A DNA stretch of 13,889 nucleotides from Tyzzerella sp. UBA1042. GTDB taxonomy: Bacteria; Bacillota; Clostridia; Lachnospirales; Anaerotignaceae. This document shows, in pieces, positions 7,236 through 13,863 of this stretch. Made by a program: the position numbers and the translations under genes. The notes below the pieces were generated by a model. The model had not been told where the DNA came from. It did not search any database and worked only from the letters and a program-made list of their open reading frames with translations. The stretch is from the NCBI GenBank assembly GCA_002316675.1, contig DCDZ01000023.1, positions 1 through 13,889 of the forward strand. Reading direction: 5' to 3'. The number at the start of each line of letters is the position of its first letter. Within the stretch, counting starts at the first letter, position 1.

Positions 7236-7688
7236 TCATTTTTTTTCTTCCAAGGCTTTTATATTTTTTTTAATTTTGTCTAAAACGGTATAAAATACAA
7301 TCCATTCCTCTTCTGTAATGGTTTCTGTCATTTTTTGTTCCAAAAGAAATATATTTTGCAGTATCCCTTGATATAAAGCCACGGCCTTTTCTGTCAGTGT
7401 TATTTTTTTCAGCCTTGCATCGTGGGCAACGCTTTGTCTGGAAATAAACCCTTTTCTCTCCAGCACTTGAAGTATGCCCGTTACCGTAGATCTTCTGATA
7501 TTAAAGTCAATTTCCAAATCCCTTTGGTAAATGTCTCGGCATTGGTTTTCATATAAATAATGCATAATCCAAATTTGCATGGTGGTCAAATGCTCCACCT
7601 CAGTGCAAGTGGTTCGCTTTGTGATCTGCCGGCAGATGGAATTTACAATAGACTTCAGCTCTACGCAAAACTTAGAATAGTATTCCAC
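7236..7688 (-). CDS. MarR-family transcriptional regulator
   Basis: A 150-residue winged-helix regulator of typical MarR length. The wHTH core runs from about residue 52 to 100: RRSTVTGILQVLERKG (recognition helix), then wing residues ISRQSVAHDARLKKITLT, the classic MarR D-x-R wing pattern. Flanking helices serve dimerisation. The start is GTG at 7688. A GTG three codons further out (7697) overlaps the GGAGG ribosome site and is therefore unlikely. It is followed by ftsH, and its own promoter is covered by palindromes, so it probably represses itself and ftsH. The ligand is unknown. Cysteines at about residues 8, 19 and 28 and in the NQCRD segment could in principle support redox sensing, but this is speculation. 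Confidence 0.9.
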   Translation of the reverse strand: MEYYSKFCVELKSIVNSICRQITKRTTCTEVEHLTTMQIWIMHYLYENQCRDIYQRDLEIDFNIRRSTVTGILQVLERKGFISRQSVAHDARLKKITLTEKAVALYQGILQNIFLLEQKMTETITEEEWIVFYTVLDKIKKNIKALEEKK

Positions 7689-7696
7689 AAAATGCA

Positions 7697-7701
7697 CCTC
7701 C
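7697..7701 (-). promoter_or_regulatory. Ribosome binding site GGAGG that fixes the marR start
   Basis: GGAGG on the minus strand ends 8 nt before the GTG at 7688. It overlaps the alternative upstream GTG at 7697, which rules that start out. Confidence 0.75.
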
Positions 7702-7739
7702 GATTGTTAGGTTGCTAACAGTATAACAGCCTAACAATC
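7702..7739. promoter_or_regulatory. Compound palindromic operator at the marR(-ftsH) promoter
   Basis: A perfect 10-bp inverted repeat, GATTGTTAGG (7702-7711) and CCTAACAATC (7730-7739), spans 38 bp. Nested in its left half is a perfect 16-bp palindrome, TGTTAG-GTTG-CTAACA (7705-7720), the size typical of a MarR dimer site. It covers the spacer and -10 of the marR promoter and reaches almost to the ribosome site, so an autorepressor site is the natural reading. Confidence 0.8.
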
Positions 7740-7748
7740 TTGAGGCAA
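7720..7748 (-). promoter_or_regulatory. Sigma-A promoter of marR (probably also ftsH)
   Basis: On the minus strand, TTGCCT (7748-7743) and TATACT (7725-7720) are separated by exactly 17 bp. The -10 and most of the spacer lie within the palindromic operator. Confidence 0.7.
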
Positions 7749-7779
7749 TTAAATTCAGATTAAGATTTGACAAAATTTC

Positions 7780-9042
7780 TTAATTTTCGTCTTTGCGTTG
7801 TATATCCGCACCCAGTGACCGTAATTTTTCGTCTATTTTATAATACCCCCGCTCGATATGGTGAATATCGCCGATTTCTGTTTCTCCCTTGGCCGCCAGA
7901 GCCGAAAGAATGAGGGCGGCGCCTGCCCTTAAATCCGTTGCCCGCACCTTGCTGCCTGTCAGCTCCTCCACGCCCTCAATCACCGCATTGCGGCTTTCAA
8001 TACGAATATCTGCTCCCATACGCTGTAGCTCTCCCGCATGGGTGAAGCGATTTTCAAACACCGTTTCCGTAATCACACTGGTACCCTTTGCTACGGTCAT
8101 CAGGCTCATAAAGGGTGCCTGCATATCTGTGGGGAAGCCGGGAAAGGGCATGGTTTTTAATTGCAGAGGCTGCAGCCTGCCTTTTCTGAAAACATGGAGT
8201 CCCTCAGGGGTGGCCTCGATTTTTACATTGCATTCCGCCAGTTTTGCAATGACGGGCTTCAAATGCTCCTCCCGAATATTTTCCAAAATAATATCGCCGC
8301 CGGTAATTGCCGCACCCACCATAAAGGTGCCCGCCTCAATGCGGTCGGGAATGACCTTGTGGGTTGCGCCGCCCAATTCCTTTCCGCCGGTGATTTCAAT
8401 GGTATCTGTGCCGTCTCCCTGCACCTCTGCCCCAAGCTTTCTTAAAAAATCCGCCAGATCAATAATTTCCGGTTCCGCCGCGGCATTTTCGATCATGGTT
8501 TTTCCTCTTGCCAATACTGCCGCCATCATGAGGTTTTCCGTTGCCCCCACACTGGGAAAATCCAAATAAATAGAGGCGCCTCTGAGTCTTTTGGCAGTCA
8601 GCTCAATTAGTCCATGCTCCTGCTTACTTTTTACACCCATTAAGTGAAAGCCTTTCAAATGCAGATCGATGGGTCTGCTTCCGATTTGACAGCCCCCGGG
8701 ATGGGGAAGCTTTGCCTGACCATACCTGGATAAAAGAGGGCCGGCAACAAGAAAAGAAGCACGCATTTTTCCTGCCTGCTCGTAGAAGCTCTCTAAAGAA
8801 GTCAACTCCTTTGCGCAAATTGTAATGAGTTCCTTTTCCTGATCATAGGTGATTTCCACTCCGAAGCCTTTAAGGATTTCAAGCATATTCAAAACATCCG
8901 TAAGAGGCGGAACATTCTCTATGGTACAAGGCTCCTGTGTCAGCAGACAGGCTGCCAAAATCGGCAAGGCCGCATTTTTTGAACCGCTGATGCGAACCTT
9001 TCCGTGCAGCAAATCTGTATGCTGAATGATAAATTTTTCCAT
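7780..9042 (-). CDS. murA: UDP-N-acetylglucosamine 1-carboxyvinyltransferase
   Basis: A 420-residue EPSP-synthase-fold enzyme, the standard MurA length. It transfers enolpyruvate from PEP to UDP-GlcNAc, the first committed step of peptidoglycan synthesis, in the cytoplasm. Visible hallmarks are the substrate loop GSKNAALPIL (20-29; Lys22, Asn23), the flexible-loop HPGGCQIGSRPIDLH with the PEP-reactive Cys118 (the fosfomycin target in this family), and FPTDMQAPF with Asp306 as the likely general base. The start at 9042 is chosen because GAGGG (9049-9053) precedes it by 6 nt. Two further in-frame ATGs at 9048 and 9057 overlap or lie upstream of that site. Many Firmicutes carry two MurA paralogues, and which one this is cannot be told here. 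No clear terminator precedes marR, so some read-through is possible. Confidence 0.96.
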   Translation of the reverse strand: MEKFIIQHTDLLHGKVRISGSKNAALPILAACLLTQEPCTIENVPPLTDVLNMLEILKGFGVEITYDQEKELITICAKELTSLESFYEQAGKMRASFLVAGPLLSRYGQAKLPHPGGCQIGSRPIDLHLKGFHLMGVKSKQEHGLIELTAKRLRGASIYLDFPSVGATENLMMAAVLARGKTMIENAAAEPEIIDLADFLRKLGAEVQGDGTDTIEITGGKELGGATHKVIPDRIEAGTFMVGAAITGGDIILENIREEHLKPVIAKLAECNVKIEATPEGLHVFRKGRLQPLQLKTMPFPGFPTDMQAPFMSLMTVAKGTSVITETVFENRFTHAGELQRMGADIRIESRNAVIEGVEELTGSKVRATDLRAGAALILSALAAKGETEIGDIHHIERGYYKIDEKLRSLGADIQRKDEN

Positions 9043-9163
9043 ACCCATCCCTCGCATTTCTTAAAAAATAATTTATAATTGCGTTTATATTATGTCCCCT
9101 TGAAAAAAAAGCAACCGATAAAATAGCAGCCGTTTTTGTAAAAAAATTGTATAAAATTAATGC

Positions 9164-9192
9164 TTTACAGTTTGCAATCTTATGGTTATAAT
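9164..9192 (+). promoter_or_regulatory. Promoter of tRNA-Gly
   Basis: TTTACA (9164-9169), a 17-bp spacer and a perfect TATAAT (9187-9192). It predicts a start near 9199, a few bases before the mature tRNA 5' end. Confidence 0.85.
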
Positions 9193-9205
9193 AGAAGAGA
9201 TTCCT

Positions 9206-9276
9206 GCGGATGTAGTTCATTGGTAGAATGAAAGCTTCCCAAGCTTTAGAGGTGGGTTCGATTCCCATCATCCGCT
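9206..9276 (+). tRNA. tRNA-Gly (anticodon CCC)
   Basis: A complete cloverleaf of 71 nt. The acceptor GCGGATG (9206-9212) pairs with CATCCGC (9269-9275), with discriminator T9276. The anticodon stem AAAGC/GCTTT (9231-9235, 9243-9247) encloses loop TTCCCAA with anticodon CCC at 9238-9240. The T arm is GTGGG-TTCGATT-CCCAT. CCA is not encoded. The tRNA reads GGG glycine codons. It stands alone with its own promoter and terminator, divergent from murA. Confidence 0.96.
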
Positions 9277-9281
9277 TTTAC

Positions 9282-9303
9282 AGTATTGCCAAAGTATTGC
9301 CAA
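9282..9303. repeat. Tandem 11-bp direct repeat just downstream of tRNA-Gly
   Basis: Two perfect abutting copies of AGTATTGCCAA (9282-9292 and 9293-9303) start 5 nt after the tRNA 3' end. Their size and position resemble integrase arm-type sites or residue of an integration event at the tRNA, but no integrase gene or second att copy is present in the window. Confidence 0.6.
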
Positions 9304-9321
9304 AAAATAGTGGATTTACTA

Positions 9322-9370
9322 GAAAAGCTTAAAAAATCAAAACTTTTGATTTTTTAAGCTTTCTTTTTTC
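9322..9370 (+). terminator. Intrinsic terminator after tRNA-Gly
   Basis: A 19-bp perfect inverted repeat (9324-9342 with 9344-9362) is followed by TCTTTTTTC. The stem is AT-rich but very long. It ends the tRNA-Gly transcript about 50 nt after the mature 3' end. Confidence 0.88.
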
Positions 9371-9441
9371 AAAAATAGAAAACGTGGACGTATTTTTATA
9401 GAACAGGCAGGTTGGTGTTTTATAGAAGGGTTTTTTTACAA

Positions 9442-9469
9442 ATAAAAAGAGACACAGCTTCTGTGCCTC
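9442..9469 (-). terminator. Intrinsic terminator of mscL
   Basis: On the minus strand GAGGCACAG pairs with CTGTGTCTC around an AAG loop (9469-9449) with one G-T wobble, followed by TTTTTAT. It lies about 14 bp after the mscL stop codon. Confidence 0.88.
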
Positions 9470-9482
9470 AAAATTTTATGTT

Positions 9483-9869
9483 TTATTTTTCTTTTAATAA
9501 ATCTCTGATTTCTTCCAAAAGCAATACATCGGCAGGAGGTGCGGCGGGCGCCACCGCCTCTTTTTTCTTTCTTGCGGAAATCAGCTTTACAAAAATAAAA
9601 ATAGAGAAAGAAATGATCAAAAAGTCCATAATGGATTGGAGAAAGGCCCCGTATAAAATTGCGGCCTCGGGAACCTCCCCTGCGGCAGGGGTAATCACAT
9701 ATTTCAAATCGGAAAAATTGATGCCGCCTAAAATCAGCCCAAGGAGAGGCATAAGAACATCATTTACCAGTGAGGTGACAATTTTACCAAAAGCACCACC
9801 TATAATTACACCGACAGCAAGGTCGACTACATTTCCCTTTAAAGCAAATTCTTTAAACTCTTTCAGCAT
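9483..9869 (-). CDS. mscL: Large-conductance mechanosensitive channel MscL
   Basis: A 128-residue protein of usual MscL length. It has the hallmark N-terminus MLKEFKEFALKGNVVDLAVG, running into the pore-lining first membrane helix (about residues 15-45, IIGGAFGKIVTSLVNDVLMP). A periplasmic-type loop with NFSDLKYVI follows, then the second helix (about 72-95) and a C-terminal bundle ending LLEEIRDLLKEK. It forms a homopentameric inner-membrane valve that opens under hypo-osmotic shock. The ATG at 9869 follows AGGAGG at 7-nt spacing. It is a single-gene transcript with its own promoter and terminator. Confidence 0.98.
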   Translation of the reverse strand: MLKEFKEFALKGNVVDLAVGVIIGGAFGKIVTSLVNDVLMPLLGLILGGINFSDLKYVITPAAGEVPEAAILYGAFLQSIMDFLIISFSIFIFVKLISARKKKEAVAPAAPPADVLLLEEIRDLLKEK

Positions 9870-9917
9870 ACAGCTACCTCCTATTTATGTAAAAAATGTA
9901 AGCCTTATTTTCAGTTA

Positions 9918-9946
9918 AATATACAATATTCGTTTTGAAATAGCAA
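9918..9946 (-). promoter_or_regulatory. Sigma-A promoter of mscL
   Basis: On the minus strand, TTGCTA (9946-9941) and TATATT (9923-9918) have 17-bp spacing. The predicted start is about 40 nt before the mscL ATG. Confidence 0.7.
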
Positions 9947-10034
9947 GCCATATTTGCGGGAATTCTAAAAAAATTTGAATGCGACGGGAGATTTGGGGGT
10001 TTTTATAAATAGTGCTGTTTTTTTTACGGGAAGA

Positions 10035-10043
10035 TGCTATAAT
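10035..10043 (+). promoter_or_regulatory. Extended -10 promoter of the ABC-F/threonine aldolase operon
   Basis: TG-C-TATAAT at 10035-10043 is a perfect extended -10 element. No good -35 hexamer is present at 16-18 bp. The leader would be only about 30 nt, which leaves no room for the upstream-ORF attenuators found before some antibiotic-induced ABC-F genes. Confidence 0.6.
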
Positions 10044-10079
10044 AAAAAGGATTGACTTGAAAAAAGGAGAGAATACACT

Positions 10080-11708
10080 ATGATCGCAGCACAGGGTGTC
10101 AGCCTTCAATATGGGGGCAGGGTGCTTTTTAATGATGTAAACATTAATTTTACAAAAGGAAATTGTTATGGGCTGATTGGCGCAAACGGCGCAGGAAAGT
10201 CCACATTTTTAAAAATTTTGTCTGGGGAAATTGAACCCAATAAGGGAACTGTTTTTATCACCCCCGGAGAAAGAATGGCAGTTTTAAAGCAGGATCACTT
10301 CATATTTGATGAATTTGAGGTGGTGCAGACGGTTTTATATGGGCATAAAAGACTGTATGAAATCATGAAGGCAAAAGAGGAATTGTATGCAAAGGAAGAC
10401 TTTTCAGACGAGGACGGCATTCAGGTTTCCGAGCTGGAGGGGGAATTTGCAGAGTTGGACGGCTGGTCGGCGGAATCCGATGCGGAAATTTTGCTCAATG
10501 GCTTGGGCATTACCAATGAACTGCATTATGTGAAAATGAAGGAATTGACGGGTACACAAAAGGTGAAGGTGCTTTTGGCCCAGGCACTGTTTGGCAACCC
10601 CGATATTTTACTTTTGGACGAGCCTACCAACCATTTGGATATTCAGGCCATCCGATGGCTGGAAGACTTTTTGATGAACTTTGAAAATACCGTGATTGTG
10701 GTATCCCATGACAGGCACTTCTTAAATAAGGTGTGTACAAACATTGCGGATATTGATTACGGAAAGATTACCATGTTTGTGGGGAACTATGATTTTTGGT
10801 ACAGCTTTACTCAGATGACCCAGCGTCAGCTGAAGGATCAAAATAAGCGGGTAGAGCAGAAGATGAAGGACTTGCAGGAATTTATCCAGCGCTTCAGTGC
10901 CAATGCCTCCAAGGCAAAACAGGCAACCAGCAGAAAAAAATTGTTGGATAACCTGCAGATGGATACGATTAAGCCCTCCAGCAGGAGGTACCCCTTCTGT
11001 AGCTTTAAGCAGGACAGAGAGGTTGGAAATGACGTTCTTCTGGTGGAGAATATTTCAAAAACCGTTGATGGCAAAAAGGTTCTGAATAACGTAAGCTTTA
11101 TGATTCGACCCAATGAAAAAGTAACCTTTGTGGGCAAGGATGAGATTTCCAGAACCACATTGTTCCAAATTTTAATGGGCGAGGCGGAACCCGATGAAGG
11201 AAAATTCAAATGGGGAATTACCACAAAAACGGGATATTTCCCCAAGGATAACGCCGCATATTTTGAAGGCCGCAAGGAGTCTTTGATTGAATGGCTCAGA
11301 CCCTTCGCCAAGGAAGGCGAGCAGTATGATGCGGATATCCGCGGATGGCTGGGACGGATGCTTTTCAGCGGAGAAGAGGCGTTAAAATCTGCCGATGTGT
11401 TATCCGGCGGCGAAAAGGTGCGCTGTATGCTTTGTAAAATGATGATGAGCGGCGCAAACGTGATGATTATGGACGAGCCTACCAACCATTTGGATTTGGA
11501 ATCCATCACAGCGTTAAACGAAGGGCTATCAGAATATAAGGGGACACTGCTGTTTTATTCCCATGACCATCAGTTTGTGCAAACCATTGCCGATAGGGTG
11601 ATCGAAATTTTGCCGGGAGGCCTCATTGACAGAACCATGACCTATGATGAATATTTGGAGGATGAGGAAATTAACGCACTGCGGTTGAGGCTGACAGAGG
11701 AGGCGTAA
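10080..11708 (+). CDS. ABC-F family ATPase, YbiT-like, with degenerate second Walker A
   Basis: A 542-residue soluble protein with two ABC domains and no membrane segments, as in ribosome-associated ABC-F proteins. NBD1 has Walker A GANGAGKS (34-41), signature LTGTQ (156-160, instead of LSGGQ), Walker B ILLLDE (176-181) and switch His210. The linker (about 245-305) contains RFSANASKAKQATSR, which recalls the E. coli YbiT linker. NBD2 has signature LSGGE (441-445), Walker B VMIMDE (461-466) and His495. Its Walker A region reads GKDEISRTT (352-360), with Arg358 where Lys is expected and no P-loop glycines. The family acts on the ribosome E site, and a resistance role is not indicated. The ATG at 10080 follows AAGGAGA. 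It is the first gene of an operon with threonine aldolase, whose start lies 3 bp after its stop. Confidence 0.94.
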   Translation: MIAAQGVSLQYGGRVLFNDVNINFTKGNCYGLIGANGAGKSTFLKILSGEIEPNKGTVFITPGERMAVLKQDHFIFDEFEVVQTVLYGHKRLYEIMKAKEELYAKEDFSDEDGIQVSELEGEFAELDGWSAESDAEILLNGLGITNELHYVKMKELTGTQKVKVLLAQALFGNPDILLLDEPTNHLDIQAIRWLEDFLMNFENTVIVVSHDRHFLNKVCTNIADIDYGKITMFVGNYDFWYSFTQMTQRQLKDQNKRVEQKMKDLQEFIQRFSANASKAKQATSRKKLLDNLQMDTIKPSSRRYPFCSFKQDREVGNDVLLVENISKTVDGKKVLNNVSFMIRPNEKVTFVGKDEISRTTLFQILMGEAEPDEGKFKWGITTKTGYFPKDNAAYFEGRKESLIEWLRPFAKEGEQYDADIRGWLGRMLFSGEEALKSADVLSGGEKVRCMLCKMMMSGANVMIMDEPTNHLDLESITALNEGLSEYKGTLLFYSHDHQFVQTIADRVIEILPGGLIDRTMTYDEYLEDEEINALRLRLTEEA

Positions 11709-11711
11709 GCC

Positions 11712-12746
11712 ATGATAAACGGAAAAATTGATTTGAGAAGCGATACGGTGACCGTGCCCACCGAGGAAATGAGAAAAGCCATGGCTGTGGCGAAGGTTGG
11801 CGACGATGTTTACGGCGATGATGCTACGGTAAATCTGCTGGAGCACTTGGCGGCAGAAAGATTTGGCAAAGAGGCTGCCCTTTTTGTTCCCACAGGAACC
11901 ATGAGCAATCAGCTGGCACTGTTTACCCATGTGCAAAGAGGGGAAGAAGTGATCCTTCCCGATAACTGCCATGTGGTTGTCCATGAGGCAGGGGCCGCCG
12001 CTATTATTGCCGGTGCCCAGCTGCGTTCTGTGCCCAATGGAAAGGGAGAGATGTCCCTGGAATTGGTTGAGCATTATATTAGAAAAGACCCGGAGGATAT
12101 TCATCAGCCAAGAACTGCACTGATTACTTATGAAAATGCTGATTCCGACGGGCAGGTACGTTCTTTAGACTACATGAAAAAAATCAATGACCTTGCGAAA
12201 AAATATGACCTGCCTGTTCATATTGACGGCGCCAGAATTTTTAATGCGGCGGTGTATTTGGGTGTGGATGTCAAGGAAATGGCCCAGTATGCAGATACCA
12301 TTTCCGTTTGCTTGTCCAAGGGGCTTTGTGCCCCCGTTGGGTCTGTTTTGGTTGGAAGTAAGGCCTTTATTGCCTTGGCAAGAAGAAAGCGCAAAATCCT
12401 TGGCGGCGGTATGCGGCAAGTGGGTATTTTGGCAGCGGCAGGTATTTTGGCATTGCAGGAAATGCCAAAGAGATTGCAGGAGGACCATGACAATGCCAAG
12501 TATTTGGCGAGACGGCTGCAGGAAGTAAAGGGCTTAGAGGTGTATGAAGCCAGACAGCAGATTAATATGGTGTTCTTTCGTTTGCAGGCATACCCCTTAG
12601 ACTCTGCCGCATTGGTGGCCTATATGGCGGCCCATGATGTGCGGATAAATGGGGAGGATAACGGGATACTGCGTTTTGTCACCCATTGTTATGTGTCCAG
12701 GGAAGAAATTGACCGTGTTGTGCAATTATTAAAGGATGCAAAATAA
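11712..12746 (+). CDS. ltaE: Low-specificity L-threonine aldolase
   Basis: A 344-residue PLP fold-type I enzyme of the usual length. It cleaves L-threonine or L-allo-threonine to glycine and acetaldehyde. Hallmarks are the opening IDLRSDTVTVPTEEM, the active-site histidine region NCHVVVHEAG (85-94), ENADSDGQV (141-149), HIDGARIFNAA (170-180; Asp172 for the PLP ring nitrogen), and LSKGLCAPVGS (201-211), where Lys203 is the expected Schiff-base lysine. The ATG lies 3 bp after the ABC-F stop, and its GAGGAGG site is inside the end of that gene, so the two are translationally close and co-transcribed. A strong terminator follows at once. The pairing with an ABC-F protein has no obvious metabolic logic. 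Confidence 0.96.
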   Translation: MINGKIDLRSDTVTVPTEEMRKAMAVAKVGDDVYGDDATVNLLEHLAAERFGKEAALFVPTGTMSNQLALFTHVQRGEEVILPDNCHVVVHEAGAAAIIAGAQLRSVPNGKGEMSLELVEHYIRKDPEDIHQPRTALITYENADSDGQVRSLDYMKKINDLAKKYDLPVHIDGARIFNAAVYLGVDVKEMAQYADTISVCLSKGLCAPVGSVLVGSKAFIALARRKRKILGGGMRQVGILAAAGILALQEMPKRLQEDHDNAKYLARRLQEVKGLEVYEARQQINMVFFRLQAYPLDSAALVAYMAAHDVRINGEDNGILRFVTHCYVSREEIDRVVQLLKDAK

Positions 12747-12749
12747 AAT

Positions 12750-12785
12750 GCATTGCCCTCGGTTACGAGGGCAATATTTATTTTT
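12750..12785 (+). terminator. Intrinsic terminator of the ABC-F/ltaE operon
   Basis: A perfect 10-bp stem, ATTGCCCTCG (12752-12761) with CGAGGGCAAT (12766-12775), loop GTTA, is followed by ATTTATTTTT. It starts 5 bp after the ltaE stop. Confidence 0.95.
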
Positions 12786-12924
12786 CCTTTGTGGGAGGGA
12801 GCAGGCAATCTGCTTTTCTTGTGCCTTTCATTGAGAATACTCCGTCTTTTGAGGGGGATAAGGCCCGTAATGGTCAGAAAGGGCATAAAATAGAAGAATG
12901 AAGAGAATGGATGGAGGGATTGAA

Positions 12925-13206
12925 ATGTGGAAAATTTTTTTGGTGCTGACGGTGGGTTTTTTCATTGGTTTTCATAAGCTGATTCGTGGGAAGCTGATCC
13001 AACTCAATAGCCGTATGCAAATCCTGTGGCTCCTTCTCTTGATTTTCTGTATGGGTGTCAGCATCGGTCGAAACGGAGCGGTGCTTGAGAGCTTACCGTC
13101 CTTGGGCGGCAAGGCGTTGCTGTTTTCTGTTCTTGCAGTGGCGGGAAGTATCCTTTTTGTGTTTGTACTAAGTAAGCTGTTTCTGGAAAAGGGGGAGAAA
13201 AAATGA
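12925..13206 (+). CDS. LysO-type lysine exporter, N-terminal component
   Basis: A 93-residue hydrophobic protein with three predicted membrane helices (about residues 2-18, 31-48 and 64-87) and a charged tail. It looks like the N-terminal portion of the LysO (YbjE, DUF340) lysine exporter, which in E. coli is one chain of about 300 residues. Here it is a separate gene overlapping the C-terminal component by ATGA. The start at 12925 follows GGAGGG at 6-nt spacing. An in-frame ATG at 12898 has a weaker site and would add a non-hydrophobic MKRMDGGIE stretch. The identity rests largely on the neighbour. No riboswitch fits in the short leader, and no convincing promoter was found between 12786 and 12900. 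Confidence 0.72.
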   Translation: MWKIFLVLTVGFFIGFHKLIRGKLIQLNSRMQILWLLLLIFCMGVSIGRNGAVLESLPSLGGKALLFSVLAVAGSILFVFVLSKLFLEKGEKK

Positions 13207-13790
13207 GTTTGGCTATTTTTGTTGTTTTGGTGTTGGGCATTTTGGGCGGGATGTATATGCCCCTTGGAATCTCGGCTTTTTTAGACCAAGCCTCCTCGTT
13301 TATGCTGCTGATCCTCTTGTTTTCCGTGGGCATTGATTTGGGGTTAAACCGTCATGTTTTTGCTCAGGTATGCCGGCTGGGCTTTCGTATTCTGCTGATT
13401 CCCCTGGGGGTTATTTTAGGCTCCTTATGGGGCGGTGCCATGGCTGCTTTCTTTATGCAGACACAGATAAAGGAGGGGATGGCCATTGCTGCCGGCTTGG
13501 GGTGGTACAGCCTGTCCGGAATTATACTCACAAATGCGGGAAATCCGGTTGCCGGGACCATTTCCTTTTTATCGAACGTGTTCCGAGAGATATTTACTTT
13601 TATTTTGATACCCTTTTTGGCAAAATATTTGAACGGATATAGCGCCATCGCCCCGGCGGGGGCAACCTCTATGGATACCACCCTTGGTATGATCAGCAGG
13701 CATACCGATGGGACGATTACGGTAATTGCTTTTGTGAATGGTGCAATCTGTACATTGCTTGTACCTGTTTTAATGCAAATGTTCCTTTGA
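13203..13790 (+). CDS. lysO: LysO-type lysine exporter, C-terminal component
   Basis: A 195-residue membrane protein with about five to six hydrophobic helices. It carries the conserved LysO/DUF340 blocks: MLLILLFSVGIDLG (about 34-47, with the Asp corresponding to a functionally important acidic residue), GLGWYSLSGIILTN, FLSNVFREIFTF (buried Glu) and PAGATSMDTTLGMI. LysO exports L-lysine and thialysine and protects against lysine overload; transport of lysine here is inferred from family. The ATG overlaps the stop of the N-terminal component by 4 bp, implying translational coupling and a 1:1 complex. The start follows GGGGAGAAAAA. No strong terminator is seen before the tRNA-Leu promoter. Confidence 0.88.
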   Translation: MSLAIFVVLVLGILGGMYMPLGISAFLDQASSFMLLILLFSVGIDLGLNRHVFAQVCRLGFRILLIPLGVILGSLWGGAMAAFFMQTQIKEGMAIAAGLGWYSLSGIILTNAGNPVAGTISFLSNVFREIFTFILIPFLAKYLNGYSAIAPAGATSMDTTLGMISRHTDGTITVIAFVNGAICTLLVPVLMQMFL

Positions 13791-13813
13791 AAGAAAAAAG
13801 TTCCCGAAATCCC

Positions 13814-13842
13814 TTGACTTTTTAGGTTTAATATAGTATCAT
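13814..13842 (+). promoter_or_regulatory. Promoter of tRNA-Leu
   Basis: TTGACT (13814-13819), a 17-bp spacer, then TATCAT (13837-13842), each one base off consensus. The predicted start is about 15 nt before the tRNA 5' end. Confidence 0.75.
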
Positions 13843-13863
13843 TATTTAGCAAGTTGTCCATAT

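Noticed and set aside
7762..7790. Inverted repeat (about 6 bp) after murA as a terminator
   Set aside because: The stem is weak, AT-rich and has no following U-run on the minus strand, so it is not called.
7889..8569. Plus-strand ORF of 226 codons antisense to murA
   Set aside because: It is a shadow of murA, which has all catalytic motifs; no start signal or domain is seen.
9870..10079. Possible antibiotic-responsive attenuator before the ABC-F gene
   Set aside because: The promoter -10 lies about 40 nt before the start codon, leaving no space for a leader peptide or a terminator hairpin.
10838..11509. Minus-strand ORF of 223 codons inside the ABC-F gene
   Set aside because: It is a shadow of the real gene on the other strand; no ribosome site and no recognisable protein.
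12776..12924. Possible lysine riboswitch before the LysO genes
   Set aside because: The gap after the ltaE terminator is only about 140 nt, too short for an L-box plus expression platform, and no L-box helices are seen.
13796..13825. Inverted repeat AAAAAGT/ACTTTTT after lysO as a terminator
   Set aside because: A 7-bp stem of almost only A-T pairs with a 15-nt loop; it overlaps the -35 of the tRNA-Leu promoter and is more simply read as promoter sequence.
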